From: Funneliformis mosseae
Lineage: Eukaryota; Glomeromycota; Glomeromycetes; Glomerales; Glomeraceae
NCBI GenBank assembly: GCA_910592005.1
Contig: CAJVPP010001270.1
Coordinates: 1 to 21,291, forward strand
Direction: 5' to 3'
DNA length: 21,291 nucleotides
Positions 1 through 10,331 of this stretch are shown piece after piece. The notes beneath the pieces were generated by a model, which ran no database searches, was not told where the DNA came from, and saw only the letters and a list, made by a program, of their open reading frames with translations. Positions within the stretch are counted from its first letter, which is position 1. The number at the start of each line of letters is the position of its first letter. The translations under genes and the position numbers were made by a program.

Positions 1-230
1 AAAACTTCGTTGTATCAAAAAAAAATTCGTTATAGAGAAAATTCGTTATAAAGAGAGTCATTTTATATATAAATTTTCTGACTTTAATTCGTTAAACATA
101 GTACGAATTTTTAATTACTAAATTCGGTATAATAAGGATTTTTTATATTTAAAAATCTGTCTGACACTAAAAATCCGTTATATTGTAAAATTCGTTATAT
201 CAAAATTCGTTGTAAAAAGAGTTGACTGTA
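1..230. mobile_element. Pogo-like DNA transposon end (partial)
   Basis: This is the terminal region of a DNA transposon, cut off by the left edge of the window. Read on the minus strand from position 228 it begins CAGTCAACTCTTTTTACAAC and continues with spaced copies of ATAACGAATTTT. An end of the form CAGT..ACTCT..TATAACGAA is typical of pogo/Tigger-like elements. A TA at 229-230 fits the TA target duplication of that group. A second terminus-like stretch (TTCGTTATAAAGAGAGTCA) ends near position 63, so the end is either internally repeated or two ends are nested. No transposase frame is visible. Family assignment comes from terminus style only. Confidence 0.55.
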
Positions 231-240
231 CTAACATACT

Positions 241-2133
241 TTAGAATTTTAGTTTATTATGATATTGAAGAGCGTGAATTGGGTTGATAAAATGATCATT
301 CTTTCCTTTTGTAGTTGAAAAGAGAAATCCATTATTCTTATTCAAAAGAATGGTCACATCCAAAGCTCTGTATTCATTACAACATTCACGATTTTTGCAT
401 TTTTTATATCTAATAAATAGCAACAAATCTGCATATGATTCTCAATTCATTCTCATAATATTAAAGGCTCAAGCTTATTGAATGGATGCCTATCTTAGTT
501 GACATATTCTACTTTCACAGGCTTTTCATAAACATCATCCCTTTGTCATATATCACATAATTTTTTTCCTGAGTATTCAAAATTCTGTTTTGCTAATTCT
601 TCATCTACTATATTTCTTTGACTATCTAGGTATGACCTGAACTTCTTCATAGGTAGAGTGATGCTAGCAAGCTTTGCAAATAAAGAAGTTATACTGCGTT
701 CTACCAGATTATACATACTTTAGCCTAAAGCATAAATGCGAACGGTCAAATAATCCAGGTTGAGAGCACAAAAAGATAAGTATATTGAATAATATTCTTC
801 ATATACTTTAGATTTTCATCAGGTCTACCATCAACAAGAAGGATCCAAATAGGTCTAACTTTTCCTTATTTTTTAGAGTAGTGGAAAACTCTTTACTTAA
901 AATAATGCTTTTTAAGTTTGCAATATAGGTTGTTAAAGATGTTTCAATAAAGTACTCTGGCCTAACAAATATGAAAAGTTAACTAGTTCACAAGGTATTA
1001 CTTGAATTAGCTGGATTAATGATTAGATAAACAAAAGATATGAGTTTCATTTTTGAACTAACTGGAAAATCGTGATCTTCAATAGTAACTAATTCATTAA
1101 TCATTTAAATGATTTTGAACATATGACTAACTACAGGAATGCCTAATCTGAACTTTGCTTTGTTATTCTAGGAGATAATAATTACTTTATCAGCAAAAAC
1201 TTCAGTATTATATGAGATTTCATTTCTGTTCATACTATGAAAGCAAGACTAACTTTCACTGAATAATGATAACGATATGAGCAAAAGTACTTAGGTGATG
1301 GGTTAAAAATAAGTCAACAAACATTGGTGAGATAAGTATATATTATATTTTTCTTTGAGTGATATACGTAAGTGCTTTATTATACAAACTTTAATAATTT
1401 CTTTTCTTCTTTTAGCATGATTGGCTCTGAACTCAATGCAATTATAGATCTTATCCCATAAATTTGGATTCTTTATTGCTGCAGGTAGTCTTCCTGGAGT
1501 ATCATATTTTTCTACAATTCTTTCTTCTAGTAATTTTTTTTTTGTTGCAAGTTTTGCTTATGCTTTAGCATAACACTTCAATTTTCTTAATCACATACTT
1601 TGTTCTGATACAATTTTTTGCTATTTAGTAATTTGTGATATTAATAAATCTTTTAATAAACTATTAGTAGTAGTTTCTAACACTTGTTAATAATCAGATA
1701 TATTCTTTGTAGCTAAATAGATCTGCTCAGCTGCATTATAATGTGAAATAGCATTTTTTAGTATAGTTATAGTATCGATTAATCCTTATGTTACAATAAA
1801 TATAGTGGATGTATAATGGATATGGTTGGAATTATTAGAACCAAAAGCTATATTATGTGATGAAAAAAGTTTTTGATATGAGCAAAGAGTAGAAGAAACA
1901 GTTTTATAATATTCACGAATCATATCTTAATAAAAGTAGTATCATGCTTTTTATTTTCTTTCTAAATATTTATACATTCTTGTATTAAATTTCGCAATTT
2001 TGTTTTGGGTTAAATAGTGTAGCTTATTTGTAATATGCATATACATTATAAAATTCTTGATATAAATCCTAAGGTGATTTATAAAAAAATCTTTGCTAAA
2101 GTTTGGTATTTTCAAAAAGCTTTACATATTGAT
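241..2133 (-). pseudogene. Decayed multicopy protein, transposase-like
   Basis: Nearly continuous coding similarity runs on the minus strand from about 2133 down to 241, broken by frameshifts and stops, so no product is expected. Recognisable blocks, N- to C-terminal, are FLKIPNFSKDFF (~2085-2125), LEERIVEKYDTPGRLP (~1495-1530), IWILLVDGRPDEN (~815-860), LDYLTVR..YNLVERS (~690-755), ITLPMKKF..YLDSQ, and a Cys/His-rich block KKCKNRECC (~385). I recall this block order from a repeated protein family of Rhizophagus. The VDGxPDEN and YNxxERS blocks look like a DDE-type catalytic core, but that is inference. Likely Trp codons read TGA at (D/E)I*QRD and E*IENH. A lone ATG lies at 2038-2040, but the coding signal extends upstream of it. 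The 3' end is lost next to the pogo-like end at 230. Confidence 0.6.
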
Positions 2134-2800
2134 TTTTTTTTAAAAGAATTTAAAGAATGCAAGAATGCAAAAACGCAATTTTTATAATAGATTTTAATAG
2201 ATTTGCAAAATTATTATCACATTAAGCTAATAACAAACATTGTTTAAATTCTATTTGAAGTTTTTTTTAGCAAAAGAAATTTATGAATTAAAGATAAGTT
2301 CATTTATTATTTTATTATTATTCTTTTTTATTTATTTAACTATTATTTTAATTTATTCAAAAATAGAGATCATCATAGTAAATTACCATTACTACCAAAT
2401 TCTTACTAAAAAAAATACATTCTTAGAGTTTTTTTTTACTATTATTTTAAAAGTTCTTTATTTTGAAAAAGTTTATAAATATCTTCAATAAAATTTATAA
2501 ATTAGACAAATTAACATATAATATATATATAATTTTTAGCTAATCAAATTGATTATCAGAGGGTAGGTGAGGGATCAGCCTTATAAGTAAAAAAAATCAG
2601 CTGATTTTAGATGCATCCCTAACTATCAAATTTCAGCTTGACAAAATGCAAAAGAATATTTGGCTGTTAATCTAATTAATCGAAAATACTATTTGTAAAA
2701 ATAAATTGAATGATTTAGTATTATTTAGCTATTAATCCTAAATATCAGTTATATTTCCTTCTGAATTTATTTTATTTTGAAATATTTTAGTTTATTTTTG
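2134..2800. other. AT-rich spacer, no gene
   Basis: I see no supported gene. The plus-strand open frame at 2240-2491 has only a TTG start and encodes a Phe/Ile/Leu/Tyr-rich string of the kind AT-rich DNA produces by chance. Around 2556-2625 there is an imperfect inverted repeat: GGTAGGTGAGGGATCAGCC faces GATGCATCCCTAACTATC, with the palindromic AATCAGCTGATTT between them. It could be the edge of the repeat element that continues to 3205. Confidence 0.5.
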
Positions 2801-3205
2801 ATGTATATCAATCGAATATAAATCAGACATCAATCGGCTATAAATAAGATAGATTAATTTTAGCTAATTTTTGATATATACTAATTGGCAATAGGTATGC
2901 CAATCAGCTATAAATAAGATAGGTTGTATTTTAGCTAATTATTAGTTGATTTCTAATGTATGCCAATTGGATATAAATCAGCTATAAATAAGATAGGTCA
3001 AATTTCAGCTAATTTTTAATGTATATCAATTGGATGTAAATCAGATGTCAATTAGCTATAAATAAAATGAGTCAAATTTTAGCTGATTTTTGACATATGC
3101 CAATTGGCAATAAGTATGCCAATTGGTTATAAATAAAATAAGTCAAATCTTAGCTGATTCCTGGCTGATTTCTAGTATATGCCAATCAGTTAGACTGATT
3201 TTTTG
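2801..3205. repeat. Degenerate minisatellite, ~75-bp unit
   Basis: About five and a half tandem units start near 2801, 2874, 2955, 3019, 3094 and 3174, with spacings of 64 to 81 bp. Each begins with a form of ATGTATGCCAATTGG, continues with ATAAATCAGCTATAAATAAG, then TAGGTCAAATTTTAGCTGAT, and ends in TTTTTGAT or TTCTAAT. The palindrome CCAATTGG recurs, and units 2 and 5 contain an extra internal half-copy (GGCAATAxGTATGCCAAT). No coding capacity is visible. The units have diverged by scattered substitutions, so the array is old. Confidence 0.85.
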
Positions 3206-3410
3206 ATAATTTGTTAAATTTAGACTAAATTTAGGCCAATTTTTTGCATGTCTGATTTTTTTGATTTTGACCAATAAAATCGTTATGAAAATTTTTTAGA
3301 ACTTTTATATTTTAATTAACATATTGTATATTTTTTTTGGAGAACTTTATGTATTAATTAAATAAAATTCTTAATTAAAATCATTTTAAATAGCAATGTA
3401 TTATTATGTA

Positions 3411-4720
3411 CAGTGTCCGGCAACAAATCACCAGTCACATGATGCTGATCAATTTTAATGCAAATTTTTAAATTCAAATTACTCGATCATTGCCACACCA
3501 TATTTAATAAAATTTTTTTATTTGTACGATAAAAAACTTCAGCTATTTATTAATACTTTGTTGGATGACCTTTACTTTTTATAATAGCAGCAACTCGATG
3601 AGGCATGCTATCAACAAGATTTTGATATTTATTAACATCAAGATTTGACCACTCCTCTTGAAGTATTTCCCATAAATCTTCCCTGTTTTTTGGTAATGGA
3701 GTGTGTGCCCATACTTGCCTTTCTAATTCATTCTATGAATTTTCTATCGGATTAAGATCTGGACTCTATGCAGGCCAGGGAATACTATTCACTTTATGTT
3801 TCACTTTCCATCTTTTAATAATATTTGCAGTGTGTATGGAAGTGTTATCCTCTTAAAAAAATTAATTATTCTGATTATTTAAACCCTCTAAAAATGGAAT
3901 TAAATTATTTTTTAACACTTTCTTATATACTGCAGCTGTTACCCTCCCTTCTAATTTTACTAATGGATCAAGATTATGTTTTACGAAACATCTCCACACC
4001 ATTACTCCTTGTTAACCCGACTTTACTGTAGGAATTAAACACTTCACATCATACTTTTCATGAGGCCGCCTCCAAACCCACCTTCTACCATTTCCTCTAA
4101 ATACTTTAAACTTGGATTCATCACTCCAAATGATACTTTCCCATTCATTTACCTACTCTTTTCTTTCTTTAGCCCAGGCAAGTCTTTTTTGTTTATTTTT
4201 TTCACTTATAAAAGGTTTTCTTACACCAATTTGACCATAGAAACCTTATTCATGAAGGTAAGTGCTTAAAGTTTTTTACTAACTTTTGTTGAAGTGGAAT
4301 TGACAAATTCTTCATGTAATTCCTGAAGGTTCATTTTTCTATTTTTTTTAAGAATTCTCGTCAAATGATGACCATCTCTTTCAGTCATTATAGGCAGTCT
4401 ACCAGTTTTAGGAGCAAGTGTTTCATCTCCACAAATTTTATAAGCAGAAATAATATCATGAATGGTACTTTGAGGATGGTTTAAAGTTTCGCCAATCTTT
4501 CTTTCGCTTATTCCACATTTCTAAGCACCAACAACTTCATCACGTTCAAAAATGAAAAGTTCTTTTCTTTTAAAAGCTATGTTTAAATAAGAAAGATTTT
4601 AGTAATACGTGACAAAAAACTAGAGGTGTATTAATAAGAAAATAGCCGAGATAACAGGTTTTAAAGATAAACAAATAATAATCAACAATCACGTAACCGG
4701 TGACTTCTTGCCGGGCACTG
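3411..4720 (-). mobile_element. Tc1/mariner transposon (copy 1), complete ends
   Basis: This is a 1310-bp element bounded by terminal inverted repeats. The left end reads CAGTGTCCGGCAACAAATCA; the right end, reverse-complemented, reads CAGTGCCCGGCAAGAAGTCA. The match continues for about 33 bp with roughly six mismatches. TA dinucleotides at 3409-3410 and 4721-4722 are the expected target duplication. The element contains one transposase frame on the minus strand, decayed but aligned along its whole length. It is the best-preserved mobile element in the window. Confidence 0.95.
3550..4580 (-). pseudogene. Tc1/mariner DD34E transposase, inactivated
   Basis: The encoded enzyme would be a cut-and-paste transposase of Tc1/mariner type. 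From N to C terminus one reads a helix-turn-helix part (CGISERKIGETLNHPQSTIH, ~4455-4530), the first catalytic Asp in IIWSDESKF (~4115-4140), the second in EDNTSIHTA (~3830-3855), and the catalytic Glu in SPDLNPIEN (~3740-3765), with 34 residues between the second Asp and the Glu. The frame ends GHPTKY then TAA at 3550-3552. It is broken by about eight stops, all TAG or TAA and none TGA, and by one frameshift in an A run near 4270. The expected start codon appears as ATA at 4578-4580. At several stops Trp or Gln is expected (PA*SPD, F*EDN, IENS*). Confidence 0.92.
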
Positions 4721-4722
4721 TA

Positions 4723-4972
4723 TGTATAAATTATTATTTTTATTTCATTTATACAAATTAAGTAAAATATATGTAATCAAACTTTTAAAAAAAGAAAAGA
4801 TATTGATGATTATTTTTTTAAATCATATTTGAATTATATAAAAGATATTAAGTTGATCTTATGCTAAGAATGAAATAGTCTATTTAGAAAAATTTAGATC
4901 CAGAATTAATACTTACAAGTGGATGAAATAAATATTGCATAATTTATTTATCAATTTTATTTTATATATAGT
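4723..4972. other. AT-rich spacer
   Basis: This stretch between two Tc1/mariner elements is AT-rich. I see no coding or repeat signal in it. Confidence 0.5.
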
Positions 4973-4992
4973 TACAAATATTTATAATACAT

Positions 4993-6300
4993 TTAATATT
5001 TAGTGTGATCATCTTTAGCAAAAATAACTACTTAAATTCTAGAAGATATAAAACTAATTAAGTTTTGGTATATTTATTTGAAAATTGATTTTCATTCTTT
5101 GATAACCATCTCTTTCAATTCTTAAATATTAGACAGTTTAAGTTTGTATTTTCAAAGTTCTGACTCAACAATTGACTAAAGTTTCTCAATAGAGTTAAGG
5201 TCAGAATTTTGAGATAGCTATAATAAAAGTTTTATATTATTTGAATGCAGAAAATCTTATATAGTATTTGCTATATGTATTGGTGCATTGTTTTCTTGAA
5301 AGACAAACCTTCTTTTAACCTTTTGTACTTATGCTTTAAGAGTTAAAACAGCATATTTTTCAAAACTTTATGATAAAATTTACCAGTAATAAAACTAATT
5401 AATATAACAATAAGACTAAGACAAAATCATAAAAAACAGCTTCAAAATATTTGCTTGGGATTGTGTTTTACAGTCAAGGTAATGCAATTTTCATTAAATT
5501 CTTTATCAGACATTCATCAAATTAGAGATTAAAACTAGTTAATTAACTAGTTAAAATAGTTAATATATTAACTGATTAAAAATTTTTTAACCAGTTAAAA
5601 TAGATGAATTTAAATCTGGCTGAAATTCAATTTCCAGCTAGAATTAAGAATTTTATGATTGCAAATTATTGTCTAACTCTGGCTAAATTTATAGTACTGA
5701 CTAAAATTAATTTTAACCGATTAATTAATTAGTTAATAAATATTTTAACTGGTTATTAACTAGTTAAAGAACTTTTGGTTGATTCTAACTTTTACACTAA
5801 ACTCTTCCCTATTCTGAAGTTTGAAATTGAGAAAAAGTAAACTCATCTGACTAAATTACTCTCTTTCAGTCAGCTATTGTATAATTTTGATACCATTTTG
5901 CAAAATTAAGTTTTTAGCTTTGTTTATAAGAGAAATTAACAGTTTTAGATGTGAAATACATGATCAAATATCTTAGTTCTCAATACTCTTTGAATGATTC
6001 ATTTAGATACTTCTTTATCTCTATTTTATTTTAAGAAAAGCTGATAAATTTTTTTTAAGCTTTGACGTCTAGAATTTTTATCTTTAAGAATACCATTTAC
6101 CAGTTTTTTTCATTTTTTTTAGTTATTATTTGGGAACATCCTAGTCATTTATTAATAATTTGATTATTGAAAACTAAACCTCACAAAACTGTTAATTGAT
6201 TACATTTAGCAATATTTGCAGTAATTTTTTGAGTAATACTAAGCTTTTTACAAGCAAAATAGCACCTCATTATTCAGGAATAAGTTTTTTTATGAGACAT
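4993..6300 (-). pseudogene. Tc1/mariner DD34E transposase remnant
   Basis: The frame starts at an ATG (6298-6300, MSHKKTYS) and runs through an N-terminal DNA-binding region (SITQKITANIAKC). Next come the first catalytic Asp in VI*SDEFTFSQFQ (~5830-5860), TVKHNPKQIF (~5455-5490), then QENNAPIHIA (~5260-5290) and NSDLNSIEKL (~5185-5215). It ends AKDDHTKY and TAA at 4993-4995. Spacing is DD34E, but the second catalytic Asp is Asn here, which alone would abolish catalysis. Stops fall where Trp or Gln is expected (VI*SDE, IEKL*S, VKE*KS). An inserted element at 5533-5768 separates the FTFSQFQ block from NENCITLTV. No product is expected. Confidence 0.88.
5533..5768. mobile_element. Nested MITE-like inverted-repeat insertion
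   Basis: This ~235-bp non-coding insertion lies inside the transposase remnant. Its left arm reads AACTAGTTAATTAACTAGTT; its right arm, reverse-complemented, reads AACTAGTTAATAACCAGTTA. The arms continue for roughly 60 bp and are built from variants of the 10-mer AACTAGTTAA. Transposase similarity stops at one side and resumes at the other, which supports insertion after the host element. No target duplication could be fixed with confidence. Confidence 0.75.
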
Positions 6301-6518
6301 ATTATCACAAATGAAATAATATGAAAATTGCAAAAAATTTTTAAAATTTTAAATCAAAATAAACAAAATCTTTTACATTTTTGATCAAAATAATGCTATT
6401 TTTAATTAAATAAGCATTATAGAATTATCATAAATGGTCTTATTTATTATTTATATGCTAAAATTAACTAATTAAAGTTTCATAAAAAAAATATGTAATA
6501 TTTATGTCACCCCTTGTA

Positions 6519-7010
6519 CATTTAATAATACAGAATTCTTTGGAATATCTTCAAGTTTTATAAGAGAAATAAAATGAACTTTACAGATGAGTATTTAACT
6601 TTATAATATTTATATGAAAGATTAACTATATTATTATGAGATGTTATTATTATATAAATAATTAAACTTAGCATTCATACTTTTCTTAAGTAGAAATCTC
6701 ATGTATAGCTAACATAACATTTTATATATATTTATTTATATATTCATTAATTTAATAAAATTATCAATTCAAGTTTTTTTTTATAAGTAATTTATAATAA
6801 ACATTTTATTCTAATTTATAAAAGATTTCAATGCTCAAGAAAACTTGTAAAAATGTTTTACTAACTTGAATAGTTATAAAGTTATAAATGTTTATCTTTT
6901 ATTTTCTACTTTTGGTGTAATTTTAACAGATATTAAGTAAGTTAATTTTATGAATCTAACTTAAATGGTTGTGAAATTACAAATTTATTTTTTGTAATAA
7001 TATTAAAACG
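6519..7010. other. AT-rich spacer, no gene
   Basis: I see no coding similarity, RNA gene or clear repeat in this stretch. Confidence 0.5.
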
Positions 7011-7390
7011 CGTTTATTTTTAGTAAACTTTTTTATCTTATTTTAGAAAGCATAATATTTTTGACCATTTTAATCCTCAAATCAATAAAAAAATTCTTTA
7101 GGAATTTTATTTATTGGGAAATAAAAATGGAGGATCAAAATAATTTGTAAGATTAAAAATATTTTAAAAATGAAATGTAAATTTTTAAAGTTTATACTAA
7201 TACAATATATATATAAATAGTTTAGAGCTTTACTTTTTGCAATTTATTAATTAAACTATGATATACATTTTTTCTTTTTAATAAAAATATAAATTGAATA
7301 ACTAGACTAATTAAATAATTTTAGATCAAAATAATCAAAATTATATAATATTGAACAAATAGGAGCATTATATAGGATAATTATTAAACT
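7011..7390. repeat. Dispersed repeat, copy A
   Basis: The sequence from CGTTTATTTTTAGTAAA to AGGAGCATTATATAGGATAA has a direct-orientation partner at 12391-12750. Shared landmarks in order are CGTTTATTTTTAGTAAA, TTTTTGACC, CAAATCAATAAAAA, TATATAAAT followed by GGTTT/AGTTTAGAGCTTT, AACTATGATATAC, TTTTTAAT, ATTATATAAT and TTGAACAAA. A TATATATATAAATA box near 7208 lies about 20-30 bp before the GAGCTTT block, so this could be a solo LTR or a promoter-bearing element end. No protein is encoded. Confidence 0.8.
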
Positions 7391-8079
7391 TAAGAACTTC
7401 TTGTGATATATTTGAGTTATCACAAATAATATATAAAGTGTTATAAAATACTATATAACCTCATTTTTTTAAAAATTTTGAATATATTAGTGAACTGGGA
7501 GGTGAAATATTGAATGGATCTCATTTTATATGTAAAAAATTAGAAATATTTAATATTATCCTTCTTATGAAGAACTTTTATTTGATCCTTGTTTATCAAG
7601 CTTCATAGTAAATTCTCATTTTATACCATCTTTATTTCGGTTATATCTGAGAAAACTTGATCATCAAATTTTTCTTTGCGAAGAATTTTTTCATCAAAGT
7701 TTAAATTTTACCTACACAAAAAAATAATAAGAGTATTAGTATCATAGATTTCAGTCAAGAAACTAGTTGCAGTAATAATATAAGAAGACATAATAATTTT
7801 ATTTGTTAATATAAACACAAAGAAGTAAAAATTAAGTAGAACGATTAATAAAAATTCTCAAATAACCTTACCTCATTATTTTTATAAAATTAAAAGAATC
7901 ATATTTAAAGGATCTTTAACTAAAAATATATATATTTATATTTGCAATGCAAATATTATATATCTATTTTAGAATGATATACACTCTTCTAAAAAATAAC
8001 CAGAAACTAATCAAATAAGAAAAAAACTTTTTTAATTAAACTTAAATAGTATATATTAGATTTAATTAGAAATTAAATA
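7391..8079. other. AT-rich stretch with weak coding trace
   Basis: Most of this stretch shows nothing. On the minus strand, about 7790 down to 7560, an ATG opens MSSYIITATSFLTEIYDT and the same frame, after one TAA, reads FDEKILRKEKFDDQVFSDI. The codon pattern looks protein-like, but I do not recognise it. It may be a remnant of an unrelated gene or a poorly preserved C-terminal part of the neighbouring hAT element. Confidence 0.3.
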
Positions 8080-9400
8080 AGTAAATATTAAAGCAGTTTC
8101 TTTAGCATAATAAAAACTTTATTTTCATTTTTTATCTTCATAATAACCAAGTTTTAACTGTGAGTCAAGTACTATATAAAATTAATTAATTATTATAGTT
8201 AATTTATTGAAATAAAAATAATTTTAATATAATTACTAATAGCAACTATATATATATTTAAATCATCAGTTTTTTAATAATATATTTCTAATTTTGTTAA
8301 ACCTACTTTTATAGTAAATACTATGTTACTAAAACTATTAGCTTTTTCACAATATGCTACAAGTTTATTCATCAAATAATTATATATTAGTATAATATTG
8401 AAAAGTATAAGATATTTTTCAGATGAATCTTGTTTAGTAATTTGTATAAAAATCTATATATTATTATAAATAACAAATACATTAAATAAATTAAGATTAA
8501 TTATAAAAAATAATGTTTAAATTCATTTTTTATCTTTAAAATAGAAATAATTTCTTCAATTTTTTTTAGCTCATTATTAGTAAGTTCAAATATCCAGAGT
8601 TTTTTTATCTTAACTTGCAATTATATCCATTACCTAAAATAAATATTAAAAATAAATAAAAATTATATAATATTACTATTTATTCTAACCTTTTTCATTT
8701 CAAAAGCTCTATTAAACATATTATGAATTTAATTTTATCTTGTCTTAATATCTAAAATAAGATTAAGATTTTTAAGATCAGCTATTTCAGTATAACATGT
8801 AAAATGATCTCATTATTATAATAAAGATTTAAATAATAATTTATAAAAAAAATAAATATACATTTGAAATTATTTCTCTAGTATTTAAATTTATATCTAT
8901 TTTACTTAATATATTATCTTCAATTTGTATTTTTTCTACTTTAATCTAATTTAAAAATTTCTTGTACAGATATATATTTATATATGAGAAATGTAATAAC
9001 AATAAGAATTGATAACATTGAAAGAAATATTATTATCTTAATATATAATTTTCAAATTCTTCATAAAAGTATCATTATTTCTAGTATTATTACTTGTGAT
9101 TATACAAATCTAAAAAGAAAATCTGTTATTAATATATAATTATATATATAAAAATAATTAATTTTTAAAATTTTTTATCTTTGATAAAATTCCAAATTCA
9201 TTACAACTTTGTACAAAAGTATTATAGATTTTTATCAGAATATGGATGATTAAGATTTATAAAGTCAAGTAAATTATCTTAAAGTTCTCAATCTTTTGTA
9301 ATCTAATATATTATAATTACTAAAAAAGAATAACTATTTGTAGATGTTCATATATCTAAAGCAAATGAAATTTTTTAAATACATTCTATTAAAATATAAT
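8080..9400 (-). pseudogene. hAT-family transposase remnant with introns
   Basis: Conserved hAT blocks occur in the right order on the minus strand. They are ISFALDI*TSTN (~9335-9375), DFINLNHPYSDKN (~9225-9265), ITSNNTRNNDTF (~9070-9105), ISHIYKYISVQEIF (~8960-9000), DIKTR*N..NMFNRAFEMKK (~8690-8755), FELTNNELKKIEEIISILK (~8535-8595), GLTKLEIYY (~8275-8305) and LDSQLKLGYYEDKK (~8125-8170). Stops sit at expected Trp sites (DI*TS, TR*N). A 65-bp GT..AG intron (8172-8236) can be removed in frame. A second intron ends with TTTTTAG at 9110-9112, but its donor appears to be AT rather than GT. I could not recognise the usual C-terminal dimerisation block (SERxFSxAG) below 8080. Confidence 0.8.
8172..8236 (-). 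other. Predicted intron in hAT remnant
   Basis: The minus strand reads ..GTTGCTATTA, then GTAATTATATT...TTTTATATAG, then TACTTGACTCACAG. Splicing joins IYIVAI to ILDSQLKLGYY, which restores the conserved hAT string that reads roughly ATVLDPRLKL in relatives. The intron is 65 bp, a common fungal size, and shows that the element once used host-type introns. Confidence 0.7.
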
Positions 9401-9605
9401 ATAATATAAATATTTTTTGAAAGAATATTTTTATATATTTTATATAATATTGTGAAGGGTAAAATTTTAGATAGATTTAATTAGTGGAATATAAAGTCAA
9501 TTTTATTGTTATGTAGATCTTTTATGAAGATCATTTTGTCTATTTTATTGCTGTTAATCAATTATGCAAATTTTTAGATGTCAATTTTATTGTTTTTGAT
9601 AATCA

Positions 9606-10331
9606 TGTAGATTATAGATGTCCATTTAGTTATTTGTAGATCTGGCAATTTTATTGACATAGCAACTTTATTTCCTAGCAAAATAACAACTTTATTTCTT
9701 TTGATATATTTAGTTTAGTTTATTTTATTATTTATTCAACGTATATAAATATTTCTGTATTTTCTTTAAGTCTTAGTACTGATGAGATGTTAATCTTTAG
9801 ATGCTGAACTTATGCATTCTATCAATAAAGAAGTATAATTAATAAAGTATAAAACTTATCCTTTGCAAATCTTTTGAAACTGTTATAAATTATTCGTGAT
9901 TCTTTGCGTTTGTGCAATCCCTTTAATTATTGTTAGTAAATTTATTATATAATATTATATTGATTTGTTATATTGATTTAGAGTTCCTAAAGCATAATCT
10001 CTGAAATATCTTTGAGTTATCTTGTGTTTATTTGTATTTATCTCATATAGGAGTATTTCTAAGAAAATCAAGTTCTGAGAAATTTTTGACTAAAATTAAG
10101 AGTTTAATACATTTTGATCTAATAATATCAAAAACTAAAATGCAATAAAAATCTCAATTTTGCTAAAAAATTCTCAGAACCTGATTTTTCTAGCAATCAA
10201 CTTATATGTTTAATATTGAAAATAATTCTTTGACATTATTGTGAATCCTCATCTATAATTCCTTAAGTAACTGTCTTAGTTTATTTACCCTTTTAAGATT
10301 TTATTTGAAGTTACAAAACCAATGTAATAAT
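9606..10331 (+). mobile_element. Solo LTR of an LTR retrotransposon (copy 1)
   Basis: The sequence is homologous over its length to the reverse complement of 20650-21214. Shared landmarks are AGCAACTTTATTTCC, GATATATTTAGTTTAGTTTA, a TATAAATA box (9744-9751), a polyadenylation-type AATAAA (9824-9829) about 80 bp further, CCTTTGAAACTGTTATAAATTATT, AATCTCTGAAATATCTTTGA and TTATTGTGAATCCTCATCT. This order (promoter, then poly(A) signal) is that of an LTR on the plus strand. The outer bases have decayed from TG..CA. A 162-bp MITE-like insertion splits it at about 10045. No internal retrotransposon genes lie alongside. Confidence 0.82.
10045..10206. mobile_element. MITE-like insertion within the LTR
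   Basis: This segment is absent from the LTR copy at 20650-21214. Its left arm contains AAGAAAATCAAGTTCTGAGA; the right arm, reverse-complemented, contains AGAAAAATCAGGTTCTGAGA. The inverted repeat extends over roughly 40 bp with mismatches. It is about 162 bp long with no coding capacity, as expected for a non-autonomous DNA element. The exact borders and target duplication are uncertain. Confidence 0.75.

Larger units (their letters stand above)
4975..6516 (-). mobile_element. Tc1/mariner transposon (copy 2), old
   Basis: The right end reads GTAATATTTATGTCACCCCTTG before a TA at 6517-6518, a normal Tc1-type terminus. The left end is weaker: TACAAATATTTATAATACAT at 4973-4992 shares only the outer TACAA and the inner ATTACAT-like part, so the left boundary is a best guess. 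The transposase remnant fills the element and is interrupted by a palindrome-rich insertion at 5533-5768. The ends do not resemble those of the element at 3411-4720, so this is a different lineage. Confidence 0.7.

Noticed and set aside
2240..2491. Plus-strand 83-codon open frame
   Set aside because: It has a TTG start and a composition of Phe, Ile, Leu, Tyr and Lys that simply mirrors AT-rich DNA; no motif or neighbour supports it.
3825..4269. Plus-strand open frames of 68-69 codons
   Set aside because: They lie antisense inside the Tc1 transposase remnant and are shadows of it.
3411..4720. Ciliate-type genetic code (TAA/TAG read as Gln), because all stops in this transposase are TAA or TAG
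   Set aside because: The LRR gene encodes all its Gln as CAA with no TAR. Several TARs here fall at Trp sites. Other decayed frames carry TGA at Trp sites, and a frameshift is still present.
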